Assembly: GCA_021821365.1 (NCBI GenBank)
Contig: JAKACN010000011.1
Span: forward strand, 1-44,364
Source: Pseudomonadota bacterium
Lineage (GTDB): Bacteria > Pseudomonadota > Gammaproteobacteria > Burkholderiales > Burkholderiaceae_D
DNA length: 44,364 bases
Direction: 5' to 3'
In this document: positions 16,899 to 25,705 of the stretch, one piece after another
Numbering within the stretch: the stretch's first letter is position 1
Layout of the letters: each line of letters begins with the position of its first letter
Made by a program: the position numbers and the translations under genes
The notes under the pieces: generated by a model
The model's input: the letters and a program-made list of their open reading frames with translations, nothing else
What the model was told of the DNA's origin: nothing
Databases searched by the model: none

Positions 16899-17959
16899 TA
16901 TTTTCCCCAACGCGGTTTGTAGTGGATCAGGACATCGCACGCCAGCAGCGAAAAGAGCAGGATGCCCTGGAACACGCCGGTGATCGCGCTCGGCATGCCA
17001 AGCCGCGTTTGCGACAGTTCGCCCCCGATGTAGAACAAGGCCATGATGAAGCTTGAAAACACCACGCCGACCGGATGCAGGCGCCCGACGAAGGCGACAA
17101 TGATGGCGGCGAAGCCGTAACCCGGCGACACCGAAGGCGTGAGCTGTCCGATCGGGCCCATGACTTCCGCGACACCCGCGATGCCGGCCAGGGCGCCGCA
17201 CACCAGCATCGAGGTCCACAGCGATTTGCGCGATGAAAAACCTGCATAACGCGCAGCAGCGGGCGCCATGCCGCCGACCTGCAGTCGATAGCCGCCGAAG
17301 CTGCGTGACAAGTAGAGCCAACCAAGAGCCGACGCGAGCAGCGCCAGCACGATGCCGAGATGCAGCCGTGTACCCGCCAGGACGATCGGCATCAGGAAAC
17401 CGTCGGACAGCATACGCGATTGCGGAAAATTGAAGCCTTCCGGGTCGCGCAGCGGGCCGTTCACCATCAGGCTCAACAGCAATTGCGCGACATAGACCAG
17501 CATCAGCGACACCAGGATTTCATTGGCGTTGAAGCGGTCGCGCAGGAAGGCGGTGATTGCCGCCCACGCCATGCCGCCGGCCATCCCGGCCAGCAGCATC
17601 AACGTGATCATCATCGCGCCGCCGCCCTCGCCGTGGTCGAAATACAATCCGACCGCGCCGCCGGCGATGGCACCGACGACAAGCTGCCCTTCCGCGCCGA
17701 TGTTGAATACATTCGCCCTGAAACAGATCGCCAGCCCGACGGCGATCAACAGCAACGGCGCGACTTTTACGCCGACTTCCGACCAGCCACGTAGATCCTT
17801 GACCGGTTCGATAAAAAATACGGAGAGCCCCGCGAGCGGGTCCTTGCCGAGCGCGGCGAACACGATGATGCCGAACATGACGGTCAGGATCACTGCGAAC
17901 ACCGGCGACATCCAGGACATCAGCGTCGACGGGCTGGGTCGTTTTTCCAGCTTAAGCAT
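16898..17959 (-). CDS. ABC transporter permease, first subunit of BMP-type importer
   Basis: This 353-residue inner-membrane permease (NupP/YufP-like) has a short basic N-terminus and about nine hydrophobic segments. The landmark FNIGAEGQLVVGAIAGG lies near residues 88-104, and the coupling region GGMAPAAARYAGFSSRKSLW near 225-245. It overlaps the ATPase gene by 8 bases at its start and the second permease by one base at its end. In this family the two permeases differ from each other and form a heterodimer with one double-domain ATPase. Confidence 0.92.
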   Translation of the reverse strand: MLKLEKRPSPSTLMSWMSPVFAVILTVMFGIIVFAALGKDPLAGLSVFFIEPVKDLRGWSEVGVKVAPLLLIAVGLAICFRANVFNIGAEGQLVVGAIAGGAVGLYFDHGEGGGAMMITLMLLAGMAGGMAWAAITAFLRDRFNANEILVSLMLVYVAQLLLSLMVNGPLRDPEGFNFPQSRMLSDGFLMPIVLAGTRLHLGIVLALLASALGWLYLSRSFGGYRLQVGGMAPAAARYAGFSSRKSLWTSMLVCGALAGIAGVAEVMGPIGQLTPSVSPGYGFAAIIVAFVGRLHPVGVVFSSFIMALFYIGGELSQTRLGMPSAITGVFQGILLFSLLACDVLIHYKPRWGK

Positions 17960-19481
17960 TGGCCGCCTCCCGCCGTATGGATTCGTTATCCCACATGCCG
18001 CTCATCCACTGCCCGATCAGGTCGACCGATGCCTCCGCGCACCTGATCGATGGCGAAAGCCGTCCCTTGGCGATCACGACAAGGCGATCGGATATTTCAA
18101 ACAGTTCATCGAGTTCTTCCGATACGATCAGCAGCGCGCAGCCGGCATCGCGCAAGGCGACCAGCTCCGCGCGGATCTGGGCTGCCGCGCCGACATCCAC
18201 GCCCCAGGTCGGCTGCGCGACGATCAGCACTTTCGGATCGCGCATCACCTCGCGCCCGACGATGTATTTCTGCAGGTTGCCGCCCGACAGGCTGCCTGCT
18301 GTGGCGTGCGGGCCGGGAGCCTTGACCTTGAAGCGATCAATGATGGCCGTCGCAAGCGCGTTGATCGCGCCGAAGTTGATCAGTCCGTGCCGTATCGTCG
18401 TCTTGTTCTGGTGCGACAGCAGAGTGTTATGCGCCAGCGAAAGATCGGGCACCGCGCCGCGCCCGAGCCGCTCCTCCGGCACGAAGCCGAGTCCGCGCCG
18501 GCGCCGGCGCGCGGCATTCATCCGCCCTACCGCCTCGCCGTTGAGCACGATGGCATCCGGCCGGGCACGCGGATCTTCGCCCGACAGCGCGGCGAGCAAT
18601 TCCTGCTGTCCGTTGCCGGATACGCCGGCGATGCCGACGATCTCGCCTGCGTGCACGTCGAGGTTGATGTTGCCGAGTTCGGTGCCGAACGGATGACTCC
18701 TGGGCAGCGACAGATTGCGCAGGGAGAGCATCTTTTCTCCCGGAGCGCGCGCCGCGGCGCGAATCGCCGGCGGTTCCGATCCGATCATCATGCGCGACAG
18801 GCTCGCCGCCGTCTCCTGCATCGGATCGCAGATGCCGGTCACCTTCCCCCCGCGCATCACGGTGCACTTGTGGCAGAGGGAACGGATCTCATCCAGTTTG
18901 TGGCTGATATAAAGAATGCTGCAGCCTTCGGACGCGAGCTGGCGCAAGGTTTCGAACAGCTTCTCGACCGCCTGCGGCGTCAGCACCGAAGTCGGCTCGT
19001 CAAGAATCAGGAGCTGGGGTTTCGCGAGCAGCGCGCGCACGATCTCGACGCGCTGGCATTCGCCGACGGACAGCGTATGCACGTGGCGCTGCGGCTCCAG
19101 CTCCAGGCCGTACTGATGCGCGGTATTCTCGATACGCTTGCTCAGTTCATGCAGGTCGGTGTCTTTCGGCAAACCGAGCGCGATGTTCTCGGCGACGGTC
19201 AGCGTGTCGAACAAGGAGAAATGCTGGAACACCATCGCGATCCCAAGCTTGCGCGCTTCGGCCGGATTGGCGATATGCACCTCCTTGCCGTTCCAGAAGA
19301 TCTGTCCTGCATCCGGCTTGACGGCGCCGTAGATGATCTTCATCAGCGTGGATTTTCCGGCGCCGTTCTCGCCAAGAATGGAATGAATCTCGCCCGGGAG
19401 AACCTCCAGATCGACGCCGTCGTTCGCAACCACGGAAGGATAGCTTTTCGTGATCCTGCTCAAGCGTAGGCGGGTGTCCAT
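17952..19481 (-). CDS. ABC transporter ATP-binding protein with two ABC domains (BMP-type importer)
   Basis: This 509-residue ATPase carries two nucleotide-binding domains in one chain. Domain 1 has an intact Walker A GENGAGKS (residues 37-44), signature LSVGECQRVEI and Walker B LILDEPTSVL. Domain 2 has a degenerate Walker A GVSGNGQQ, an intact signature LSGGNLQK, and VLIVAQPTWGVDVG at Walker B. This asymmetry is normal for nucleoside and sugar importers of the NupO/YufO kind. It is the first gene of the operon, starting at ATG 19481 after an AGGAAGAG-type site. A small perfect hairpin directly precedes that site. The product energises import of the ligand held by the BMP protein. Confidence 0.93.
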   Translation of the reverse strand: MDTRLRLSRITKSYPSVVANDGVDLEVLPGEIHSILGENGAGKSTLMKIIYGAVKPDAGQIFWNGKEVHIANPAEARKLGIAMVFQHFSLFDTLTVAENIALGLPKDTDLHELSKRIENTAHQYGLELEPQRHVHTLSVGECQRVEIVRALLAKPQLLILDEPTSVLTPQAVEKLFETLRQLASEGCSILYISHKLDEIRSLCHKCTVMRGGKVTGICDPMQETAASLSRMMIGSEPPAIRAAARAPGEKMLSLRNLSLPRSHPFGTELGNINLDVHAGEIVGIAGVSGNGQQELLAALSGEDPRARPDAIVLNGEAVGRMNAARRRRRGLGFVPEERLGRGAVPDLSLAHNTLLSHQNKTTIRHGLINFGAINALATAIIDRFKVKAPGPHATAGSLSGGNLQKYIVGREVMRDPKVLIVAQPTWGVDVGAAAQIRAELVALRDAGCALLIVSEELDELFEISDRLVVIAKGRLSPSIRCAEASVDLIGQWMSGMWDNESIRREAANA

Positions 19482-19495
19482 ATCTCACTCTTCCT

Positions 19496-19518
19496 GGAGC
19501 CGTCACGGTCGCGGCTCC
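19496..19518 (-). promoter_or_regulatory. Hairpin next to the ribosome-binding site of the purine importer
   Basis: GGAGCCG (19496-19502) and CGGCTCC (19512-19518) form a perfect 7-bp stem with a 9-base loop. It is the last structure before the ribosome-binding site of the ATPase gene (start 19481). Such placement suits translational control, possibly by a purine-sensing RNA, but no riboswitch consensus was recognised. It could also be a chance hairpin. Confidence 0.35.
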
Positions 19519-19641
19519 GGTGTTGGAATTTTCTTTTAATTGCTGAAATTACAGGAAATATCCCGAGGCGATATACCTCTGTCTGCATGAGGCCTATAGA
19601 TGATCGGATATGGGAAGGACGGAATCGGTCTGTCTTTTTGG

Positions 19642-19691
19642 AGCCTGTCATCAACTGTTTCAAGCGGCGCGGAAACAGTTGATGACAGGCT
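19642..19691. repeat. 20-bp perfect inverted repeat with 10-base spacer
   Basis: The arms at 19642-19661 and 19672-19691 are exact reverse complements (core words CCTGTCATCAACTGTTTC and its complement). No U-tract follows on either strand, so it does not look like a standard terminator. It lies in the 394-base spacer between hiuH (stop 19876) and the importer ATPase (start 19481). The rest of that spacer (19692-19875) shows nothing recognisable. Candidates are an operator, a processed RNA hairpin or a REP-like element. Confidence 0.7.
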
Positions 19692-19875
19692 TCAGGCACA
19701 AGCAGGACATGCATCGGTCATACGCAATGAATGAAAACGGCAGGTGTTGATCAAGCGGGCCACAATTGTCTCATGCCGCAAGGAAAGCTTGCGCATGCTG
19801 CATCAAAAATATTGCCCACAACATGTTCATGGTCAAGTGCCGCGCGATCCGCCACGTAGCGCATCCCGCAGCCGG

Positions 19876-20229
19876 TCAGCTTCCTCGATACGTCGAATAC
19901 GCCCAGGGCGAGACGGCCAGCGGCACATGGAAATTCTCGTCGGGATCGGCGATGCCGAACGCGACGATCACCCGATCCAGGAAGCGTGGCTGCGGAACGA
20001 CAAGGCCATGGCCGGCGAAATATTCACCGATACCGAACACGAGTTCGTACTGGCCCGCGCGCATGTCTTCGCCTTGCAGCAGCGGCGCGCCGCAACGTCC
20101 GTCGTGGTTGGTGGTCGTGCTGCACAGCAGACTTCGCTGGGTCGCCTTCACTTCATACAGTTCCACCTCCACGCCCGCCGCCGGTTTGCCGTGGGCAATG
20201 TCGAGCACATGGGTCGTCAGTTTTCCCAT
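19876..20229 (-). CDS. hiuH: 5-hydroxyisourate hydrolase
   Basis: This 117-residue transthyretin-like protein hydrolyses 5-hydroxyisourate, the product of urate oxidase, to OHCU in the urate-to-allantoin route. It has the family start LTTHVLDIAHGKPAAGV, a central TNHDGRC segment and the diagnostic C-terminus YSTYRGS, in which the YRGS tetrapeptide lines the active site. Length is normal. The start ATG 20229 has a CAGGAGA site. It is divergent from xdhA and shares a 196-base control region with it. It precedes the BMP importer on the same strand but is separated by 394 bases and a long inverted repeat, so cotranscription is uncertain. No urate oxidase or OHCU decarboxylase gene is in the window. 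Confidence 0.93.
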   Translation of the reverse strand: MGKLTTHVLDIAHGKPAAGVEVELYEVKATQRSLLCSTTTNHDGRCGAPLLQGEDMRAGQYELVFGIGEYFAGHGLVVPQPRFLDRVIVAFGIADPDENFHVPLAVSPWAYSTYRGS

Positions 20230-20425
20230 CGCATTCTCCTGTCGAATGGATTGCCGTACCGATAGTTACTATCCAATGTTTCGCCTACACCCTGCATGAT
20301 AAAACGGTTCAAGGGCCGCTGGACTGGTTATATCTTCCGTATACATACCCGGCATCGCATTTCGGATATGACCGATCGCCGGACGGATGCTAACCTTGGC
20401 ATGAGAATAATTCTGACGAGACAGC
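20230..20425. promoter_or_regulatory. Divergent hiuH / xdhA control region with small palindromes
   Basis: These 196 bases must hold the promoters of both hiuH and xdhA. GATAG-TTA-CTATC (20261-20273) is a perfect 13-base palindrome near hiuH, and CCGTATAC (about 20337-20344) contains another 6-base palindrome. Either could bind a purine-responsive regulator, but no regulator gene is adjacent. By-eye inference. Confidence 0.4.
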
Positions 20426-21901
20426 ATGTCGCATCCCATTCGTTTCTTTTATCGCGGGCAGGTCCACACGGTATCCGATGTGCCGCCAACCCGCACCATC
20501 CTGCAGCACGTGCGCGAGGACCATCGCTGCACCGGCACCAAGGAAGGCTGTGCCGAGGGCGACTGCGGCGCGTGCACGGTAGTGGTCGCCGAACTGAAAG
20601 GCGATGCGGTCGACATGAAGCCGGTCAATGCCTGCATCCAGTTTCTGCCCACCCTGGACGGCAAAGCCTTGTTCACCGTCGAAGACCTGAAACAGCCGGA
20701 TGGCAGCCTGCATCCCGTACAACAGGCAATGGTGGACTGCCATGGTTCGCAATGCGGTTTCTGCACGCCGGGTTTCATCATGTCGCTGTGGAGCCTGTAC
20801 CTGATGCAGGAGGGGAAAACCACGCCGTTGGACCGCAAGGAAATCGACGACACGCTGTCCGGCAACCTGTGCCGCTGCACCGGCTATCGGCCCATCATCG
20901 ACGCCGCGCATCGCATGCTCGAACTGCCGCGCGCAAACTTCGATCACAAAACGCTGGCAGCGACATTGAAGGATATCCGGCGCACCGACATGCTGACCTA
21001 TGCAGGCGAAGGCCGATCCTTCCATGTGCCCTTGTCGCTCCAGCAATTGATCGATCTGCGCGCGGAGAACCCGTCCGCCACCCTTCTCTCGGGATCGACC
21101 GATGTCGGTCTGTGGGTGACCAAGCAGATGCGCGAACTCGGCGACATCATCCACATCAACCAGGTTGCGGAGTTGCAGTGCATGGTCGAAAAGGATGGCA
21201 AGCTCGAGATCGGCGCGGCCGTCACGCTCAACGACGCGTATGCAGCGCTGTGCAGACATTATCCGCAGGAGCTGTCGGAGCTGTGGCAGCGCTTCGCCTC
21301 GCAACCGATCCGCCATGCCGGTACACTGGTCGGCAACGTCGCCAACGGTTCGCCGATCGGCGATTCCGCCCCATGGCTGATCGCCCTCGGCAGCGACATC
21401 GTGCTGTGCGGCAGGAATGGCCAACGCGTGATGCCGCTTGAAAATTTCTATCTCGATTACCAGAAAAAGGACCTGCGTCCGGACGAGTTCGTCGAATCCG
21501 TGCGCGTGCCGCTGCCGCACCCGGGCCTGCGCTTCCGCACCTACAAACTTTCCAAACGTTTTGATCAGGACATTTCGTCGGTATGCGCCGCCTTCGCCCT
21601 CACACTCGATGGGGATGTCGTGCAAGCCGCGCGCATTGCCTTCGGCGGCATGGCGGCAACGTCGCGACGCGCACCGAAAGCCGAAGCCGCGCTGACAGGC
21701 CGTACCTGGGATGAAGCGGCGCTTGCCGATGCCGTGCAGGCGCTCGCCGACGATTACGCTCCGCTCACCGACATGCGCGCCAGCGGCACCTATCGCAGCA
21801 AGGCGGCGCAGAACCTGTTGCGCCGCTTCTGGCTGGAGACGCGGCCGGATGCACCGCTCCCCTCCTGCGCAGTCAACGCATTCGCGGATGCCCGACCATG
21901 A
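20426..21901 (+). CDS. xdhA: Xanthine dehydrogenase small subunit (2Fe-2S and FAD)
   Basis: This 491-residue subunit carries the electron-transfer cofactors of xanthine dehydrogenase, which oxidises hypoxanthine to xanthine and urate using NAD. The first iron-sulfur cluster is bound by Cys42, 47, 50 and 70 (GCAEGDCGAC...C) and the second by Cys110, 113, 149 and 151 (CGFC and CRC). The FAD domain follows, with LLSGSTDVGLWVT near residue 220 and the GTLVGNVANGSPIGD motif near 305. The C-terminal CO-dehydrogenase flavoprotein-type domain completes it. The start ATG 20426 has only a weak GAG site. The last four bases overlap xdhB (ATGA), so the subunits are translationally coupled. Confidence 0.96.
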   Translation: MSHPIRFFYRGQVHTVSDVPPTRTILQHVREDHRCTGTKEGCAEGDCGACTVVVAELKGDAVDMKPVNACIQFLPTLDGKALFTVEDLKQPDGSLHPVQQAMVDCHGSQCGFCTPGFIMSLWSLYLMQEGKTTPLDRKEIDDTLSGNLCRCTGYRPIIDAAHRMLELPRANFDHKTLAATLKDIRRTDMLTYAGEGRSFHVPLSLQQLIDLRAENPSATLLSGSTDVGLWVTKQMRELGDIIHINQVAELQCMVEKDGKLEIGAAVTLNDAYAALCRHYPQELSELWQRFASQPIRHAGTLVGNVANGSPIGDSAPWLIALGSDIVLCGRNGQRVMPLENFYLDYQKKDLRPDEFVESVRVPLPHPGLRFRTYKLSKRFDQDISSVCAAFALTLDGDVVQAARIAFGGMAATSRRAPKAEAALTGRTWDEAALADAVQALADDYAPLTDMRASGTYRSKAAQNLLRRFWLETRPDAPLPSCAVNAFADARP

Positions 21902-24258
21902 ACAAGCAAACCGAAACCATCCTGAAGCCGGACGCCACCGCGCAATGGACGGCAGTCGGCGTGCCGCAACCGCATGAATCGGCGCGGCTGCATGTGCTGG
22001 GCGAGGCCACCTACACCGATGACATTCCCGAGTTGCAGGGCACCTTGCACGCCGCACTCGGTCTCTCCCGGAAGGCGCATGCGAAGGTCAAGTCGATCGA
22101 CCTCGCCGACGTGCGGAAGTCGCGCGGCGTCGTGGCTGTCTACACCGCAAACGACATTCCCGGCCTCAACGACTGCGGACCGATCGTCCACGACGACCCG
22201 ATCCTGGCCGACCGACTCGTGCAGTATGTGGGCCAGCCGATGTTCCTGGTCGTTGCCGACACGCATGACAATGCGCGCCGCGCCGCCCGCCTGGCCAGGA
22301 TCGATTATGAAGAACTGCCCGCCATCCTGACGGCGCAGGATGCCAAACGCGCGCAATCCTGGGTGCTGCCGCCGATGCATCTCGCGCGTGGCGATGTCAG
22401 GCAGGCATTCGAACAGGCGCCGCACCGGATCAAGGGCGAATTCCATGTCGGCGGACAGGAGCAGTTCTACCTCGAAGGGCAGATTTCTTACGCCATTCCG
22501 AAGGAAGACCGAGGCATGCTGGTCTACTGCTCGACGCAGCATCCTTCGGAAATGCAGCATGTGATCGCGCAGGCGCTCGGGCTGCATTCGCACAATGTCA
22601 CGGTCGAATGCCGGCGCATGGGTGGCGGCTTCGGCGGCAAGGAATCGCAGTCGGCGCTGTGGGCCGCCGCCGCATCGGTGGCCGCAGCGCGGCTGAACTG
22701 CCCGGTCAAGCTGCGCGCGGACCGCGACGACGACATGATGGTGACCGGCAAGCGCCACGACTTCCATTATGAGTACGAGGTCGGCTACGACAGCGACGGC
22801 CGCATCCTCGCGGCGAAAGTCGAAATGGTTGCGCGCGCGGGCTACTCTGCCGACTTGTCCGGCCCGGTCGCGACGCGCGCCGTTTGCCATTTCGACAATG
22901 CCTACTACCTGCCCGCCGTCGACATCGTCGCCCTGTGCGGCAAGACGCATACGCAATCCAATACCGCCTTCCGCGGTTTCGGCGGGCCGCAGGGCGCCAT
23001 CGCGATCGAGGTTGTGATCGACGAGATCGCGCGCAATCTCGGCAAGGATCCGCTGGATGTGCGCAAGCTGAATTTCTATGGCCGAAATGACGCGGAAGGC
23101 CGCAACATCACCCCATACGGACAGAAGGTGTCCGACAACATCATCCATGAACTCGTGGCGCAACTGGAGGCCGACAGCGACTACCGCGAACGCCGCACCA
23201 AGCTGCGAGCCTTCAATGCCGCCAGTCCGGTGTTGAAGAAAGGCATTGCCTTCACGCCGGTCAAGTTCGGCATCGCCTTCAATCTCACCCACCTGAACCA
23301 GGCCGGCGCGCTGGTGCATGTTTATGTCGACGGCTCCGTGCTGGTCAACCATGGCGGCACCGAGATGGGCCAGGGCGTGAACACCAAGGTGGCGCAGATC
23401 GTGGCGCACGAACTCGGGCTGGACACGTCGCACGTGCGCATTGCCGCGACCGATACCAGCAAGGTGGCCAACACCTCCGCCACCGCCGCTTCGACCGGCG
23501 CCGACCTGAACGGCAAGGCGGCGCAGGACGCGGCCCGCCAGATCCGCGAGCGACTTGCCGTCTTCGCGGCGCAATCGGCCAATGTCGAACCGTCGGCGGT
23601 AAGTTTCGCGGACAACCATGTCTATGTGAGCGGTGTACCGGAAAGCTTCGGGTCCCTGGTGCGGCGCGCCTACAACGCGCGCATCCAGCTATGGTCTGAC
23701 GGTTTCTACGCCACGCCCGGCCTGCACTGGGATGCGCAGACAATGACCGGCCATCCCTTCTTCTATTTCGCCTATGGCGCCGCCGTATCGGAGGTCATCG
23801 TCGACACGCTGACCGGCGAATGGAAGCTGCTGCGCGTCGACGCGCTGTACGATGCCGGCAACTCGCTCAACCCGGCGATCGATATCGGCCAGGTCGAGGG
23901 CGGCTTCATTCAGGGCATGGGCTGGCTGACAACCGAGGAACTGTGGTGGGACAAGGCGGGCACGCTGATGACCCATGCACCGTCGACGTACAAGATTCCC
24001 GCAATTTCAGACTGTCCGCGCGATTTCCGAGTGATGCTGTTCAAGAACCGCAATGCTGCGGACAGCATCCATCGCTCAAAGGCCGTGGGCGAACCGCCGC
24101 TGCTGCTGTCCTTCTCCGTATTTTTCGCGCTCCGCGATGCGATCGCCGGCGTGGGCGATGACAAGGTGCATCCGCCCTTGCGCGCACCGGCGACCGGCGA
24201 AACCATCCTGAATGCCATCGAGGCGGTGCGCGCGGCCGCTGGCCCTGCAACGCCATGA
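21898..24258 (+). CDS. xdhB: Xanthine dehydrogenase large subunit (molybdopterin)
   Basis: This 786-residue molybdenum subunit is the site of purine hydroxylation. Landmarks by comparison with xanthine oxidase are GGGFGGKE at residues 242-249, FRGFGGPQ at 358-365 (containing the substrate-binding arginine), GGTEMGQGVNTK near 485, QVEGGFIQGMGW near 665, and KAVGEPPLLL with Glu732, the expected catalytic glutamate. All are intact, so the enzyme should be active on xanthine. It overlaps xdhA and xdhC by four bases each. It works as a heterotetramer with XdhA in the cytoplasm. Confidence 0.96.
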   Translation: MNKQTETILKPDATAQWTAVGVPQPHESARLHVLGEATYTDDIPELQGTLHAALGLSRKAHAKVKSIDLADVRKSRGVVAVYTANDIPGLNDCGPIVHDDPILADRLVQYVGQPMFLVVADTHDNARRAARLARIDYEELPAILTAQDAKRAQSWVLPPMHLARGDVRQAFEQAPHRIKGEFHVGGQEQFYLEGQISYAIPKEDRGMLVYCSTQHPSEMQHVIAQALGLHSHNVTVECRRMGGGFGGKESQSALWAAAASVAAARLNCPVKLRADRDDDMMVTGKRHDFHYEYEVGYDSDGRILAAKVEMVARAGYSADLSGPVATRAVCHFDNAYYLPAVDIVALCGKTHTQSNTAFRGFGGPQGAIAIEVVIDEIARNLGKDPLDVRKLNFYGRNDAEGRNITPYGQKVSDNIIHELVAQLEADSDYRERRTKLRAFNAASPVLKKGIAFTPVKFGIAFNLTHLNQAGALVHVYVDGSVLVNHGGTEMGQGVNTKVAQIVAHELGLDTSHVRIAATDTSKVANTSATAASTGADLNGKAAQDAARQIRERLAVFAAQSANVEPSAVSFADNHVYVSGVPESFGSLVRRAYNARIQLWSDGFYATPGLHWDAQTMTGHPFFYFAYGAAVSEVIVDTLTGEWKLLRVDALYDAGNSLNPAIDIGQVEGGFIQGMGWLTTEELWWDKAGTLMTHAPSTYKIPAISDCPRDFRVMLFKNRNAADSIHRSKAVGEPPLLLSFSVFFALRDAIAGVGDDKVHPPLRAPATGETILNAIEAVRAAAGPATP

Positions 24259-25307
24259 ACGACTGGCATTCCGCACTCTTCTCCGCCGCGGCAGACGGGG
24301 AACCCGCCGTGCTGGTTACGATCGCCTCGGTGCAGGGTTCCAGCCCGCGCGAACCGGGTGCGAAGATGGTGGTGACCGCACATGCGCAAATCGGCACCGT
24401 CGGCGGCGGACACCTGGAGATGCGTGCCTGCGACATCGCGCGCGACATGCTCGCCGCACCGCCGACCTCCGTCGCCGCGATCCGGCGCATCGAACGCTTT
24501 TCGCTCGGTCCCAGCCTCGGCCAATGCTGTGGCGGCGTGGTTTTTCTCGCCTTCGAGCGCATCCGGGAGAACGACCGCGCCGCGCTCGATTGCATCGATG
24601 CATGCTGGCGCAATCGTGAGGACATCACCCGCCTGGTTGCGCTCGATGCGACATGGCCGCCGGTCGTGGTCGACGGCGCCGGGTTTCCGCGCATGGGGGC
24701 GATTCCACGCATCGTGCCGCGCCCCGATCATCTGGATGCATGCCACCTGATCAAGGATGCCGAAGGCGGGCGATGGCTGGTCGATCCCCTCCTCGTCCGC
24801 AGGCCGCTGCTGGTCCTGTTCGGCGCCGGCCATGTCGGCGCCGCCACCATTCGCGCCCTCGCTGACCTGCCCTGCGACGTGATCTGGGTGGACGAACGCG
24901 AAAACATGTTTCCGGAGAGCGTGCCGCCGAACGTGAAGATCGAAGTGACCGATACGCCGGCGGCGGTGGTCGATGACGTCCCCGCCGCCACGAGCTATCT
25001 CGTCATGACGCACAGTCATGCGCTCGACCAGCTTCTCGCGGAAGCCATCCTGCGCCGCGTCGACGCGGGATGGTTCGGCCTGATCGGATCGAAGACCAAG
25101 CGCATGCAGTTCGAGCATCGCCTGCTGGAGCGCGGCATTGCCCGAATGCGCCTGTCGAACATGGTGTGCCCGGTCGGCATACCCGGCATCGGCGGCAAAT
25201 CGCCCGCTGTGATTGCCGCCTCCGTGTGCGCGCAGTTGCTGCAGGTGTGGGAAACAGAGGAACGCACACGCATGCAGTCGGTACCGGATTCACCTTCTGT
25301 CCCATAA
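24255..25307 (+). CDS. xdhC: Xanthine dehydrogenase accessory protein XdhC
   Basis: This 350-residue protein binds the molybdenum cofactor, helps its sulfuration and inserts it into XdhB. The N-terminal XdhC/CoxI domain has QGSSPREPGAKMVV near residue 28 and GQCCGGVV near 92, and the C-terminal Rossmann-like domain has LFGAGHVGAATIRALADL near 190. The later LIGSKTKRMQFEHRL and GIPGIGGKSPAVIAASV segments are also typical. It starts inside the xdhB stop (ATGA). The gene stops at 25305-25307 and is followed without a gap by the guanine deaminase remnant, in the same reading frame. Confidence 0.94.
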   Translation: MNDWHSALFSAAADGEPAVLVTIASVQGSSPREPGAKMVVTAHAQIGTVGGGHLEMRACDIARDMLAAPPTSVAAIRRIERFSLGPSLGQCCGGVVFLAFERIRENDRAALDCIDACWRNREDITRLVALDATWPPVVVDGAGFPRMGAIPRIVPRPDHLDACHLIKDAEGGRWLVDPLLVRRPLLVLFGAGHVGAATIRALADLPCDVIWVDERENMFPESVPPNVKIEVTDTPAAVVDDVPAATSYLVMTHSHALDQLLAEAILRRVDAGWFGLIGSKTKRMQFEHRLLERGIARMRLSNMVCPVGIPGIGGKSPAVIAASVCAQLLQVWETEERTRMQSVPDSPSVP

Positions 25308-25475
25308 GTCCGCACGGATTTTGTTGTATTGGACCCACACGCGGCACCCTTGCCGGAACGCCGCACAGCCCATGCTGAATCGCTCGACGAGCTCCTGTTT
25401 GCGCTCGCCATGCCGGGCGACGATCGCACGGTCGCGGCGACGTATGCCGCAGGAAGACTCGTTCATGCGCGTGGA
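25308..25475 (+). pseudogene. guaD: C-terminal remnant of guanine deaminase
   Basis: Directly after the xdhC stop, 56 codons read TDFVVLDPHAAPLPERRT, then AESLDELLFALAMPGDDR, then TVAATYAAGRLVH. This matches my recollection of the C-terminus of guanine deaminase (amidohydrolase family, guanine to xanthine), whose members end with ADFVVLD...TPL and SLEELLFALMxLGDDR-xxxATYVAGR blocks. In Burkholderiales guaD commonly follows xdhC. Here about 380 N-terminal residues, including all metal ligands, are missing, no start codon or ribosome-binding site is present, and the original stop is lost (the frame runs on to 25730 with non-homologous sequence). The gene therefore looks inactivated by a large deletion whose left edge abuts the xdhC stop. 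Confidence 0.75.
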
Positions 25476-25705
25476 GTAATGTTTGCCGAGGGCACTGCTG
25501 CAAATGTCCCTGCCCGGAACATGGCTTGGCGCGATGTCGCCCGCGCACCGCGATTCGTCGCTCGTCCCTCTTTCGCGGATGCAGCAATGGAAAGTAAAAT
25601 AATTGCCGTTCAGAAATCTGGACGCGTCGCATCAATCTCTACGCAGGTATTGACCGTACGGCGAGGCTTCCCGGTTTCATTCATCGCATCTGACCAGGAG
25701 AATAC
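25476..25705. other. Intergenic region before the porin gene
   Basis: Beyond the guaD remnant the open frame continues but shows no recognisable protein. The last 100 bases become more AT-rich and should contain the porin promoter. No clear consensus was found. Confidence 0.35.

Noticed and set aside
19642-19691. Rho-independent terminator of hiuH
   Set aside because: The stem is perfect, but neither strand has a following U-tract; kept as an unexplained inverted repeat.
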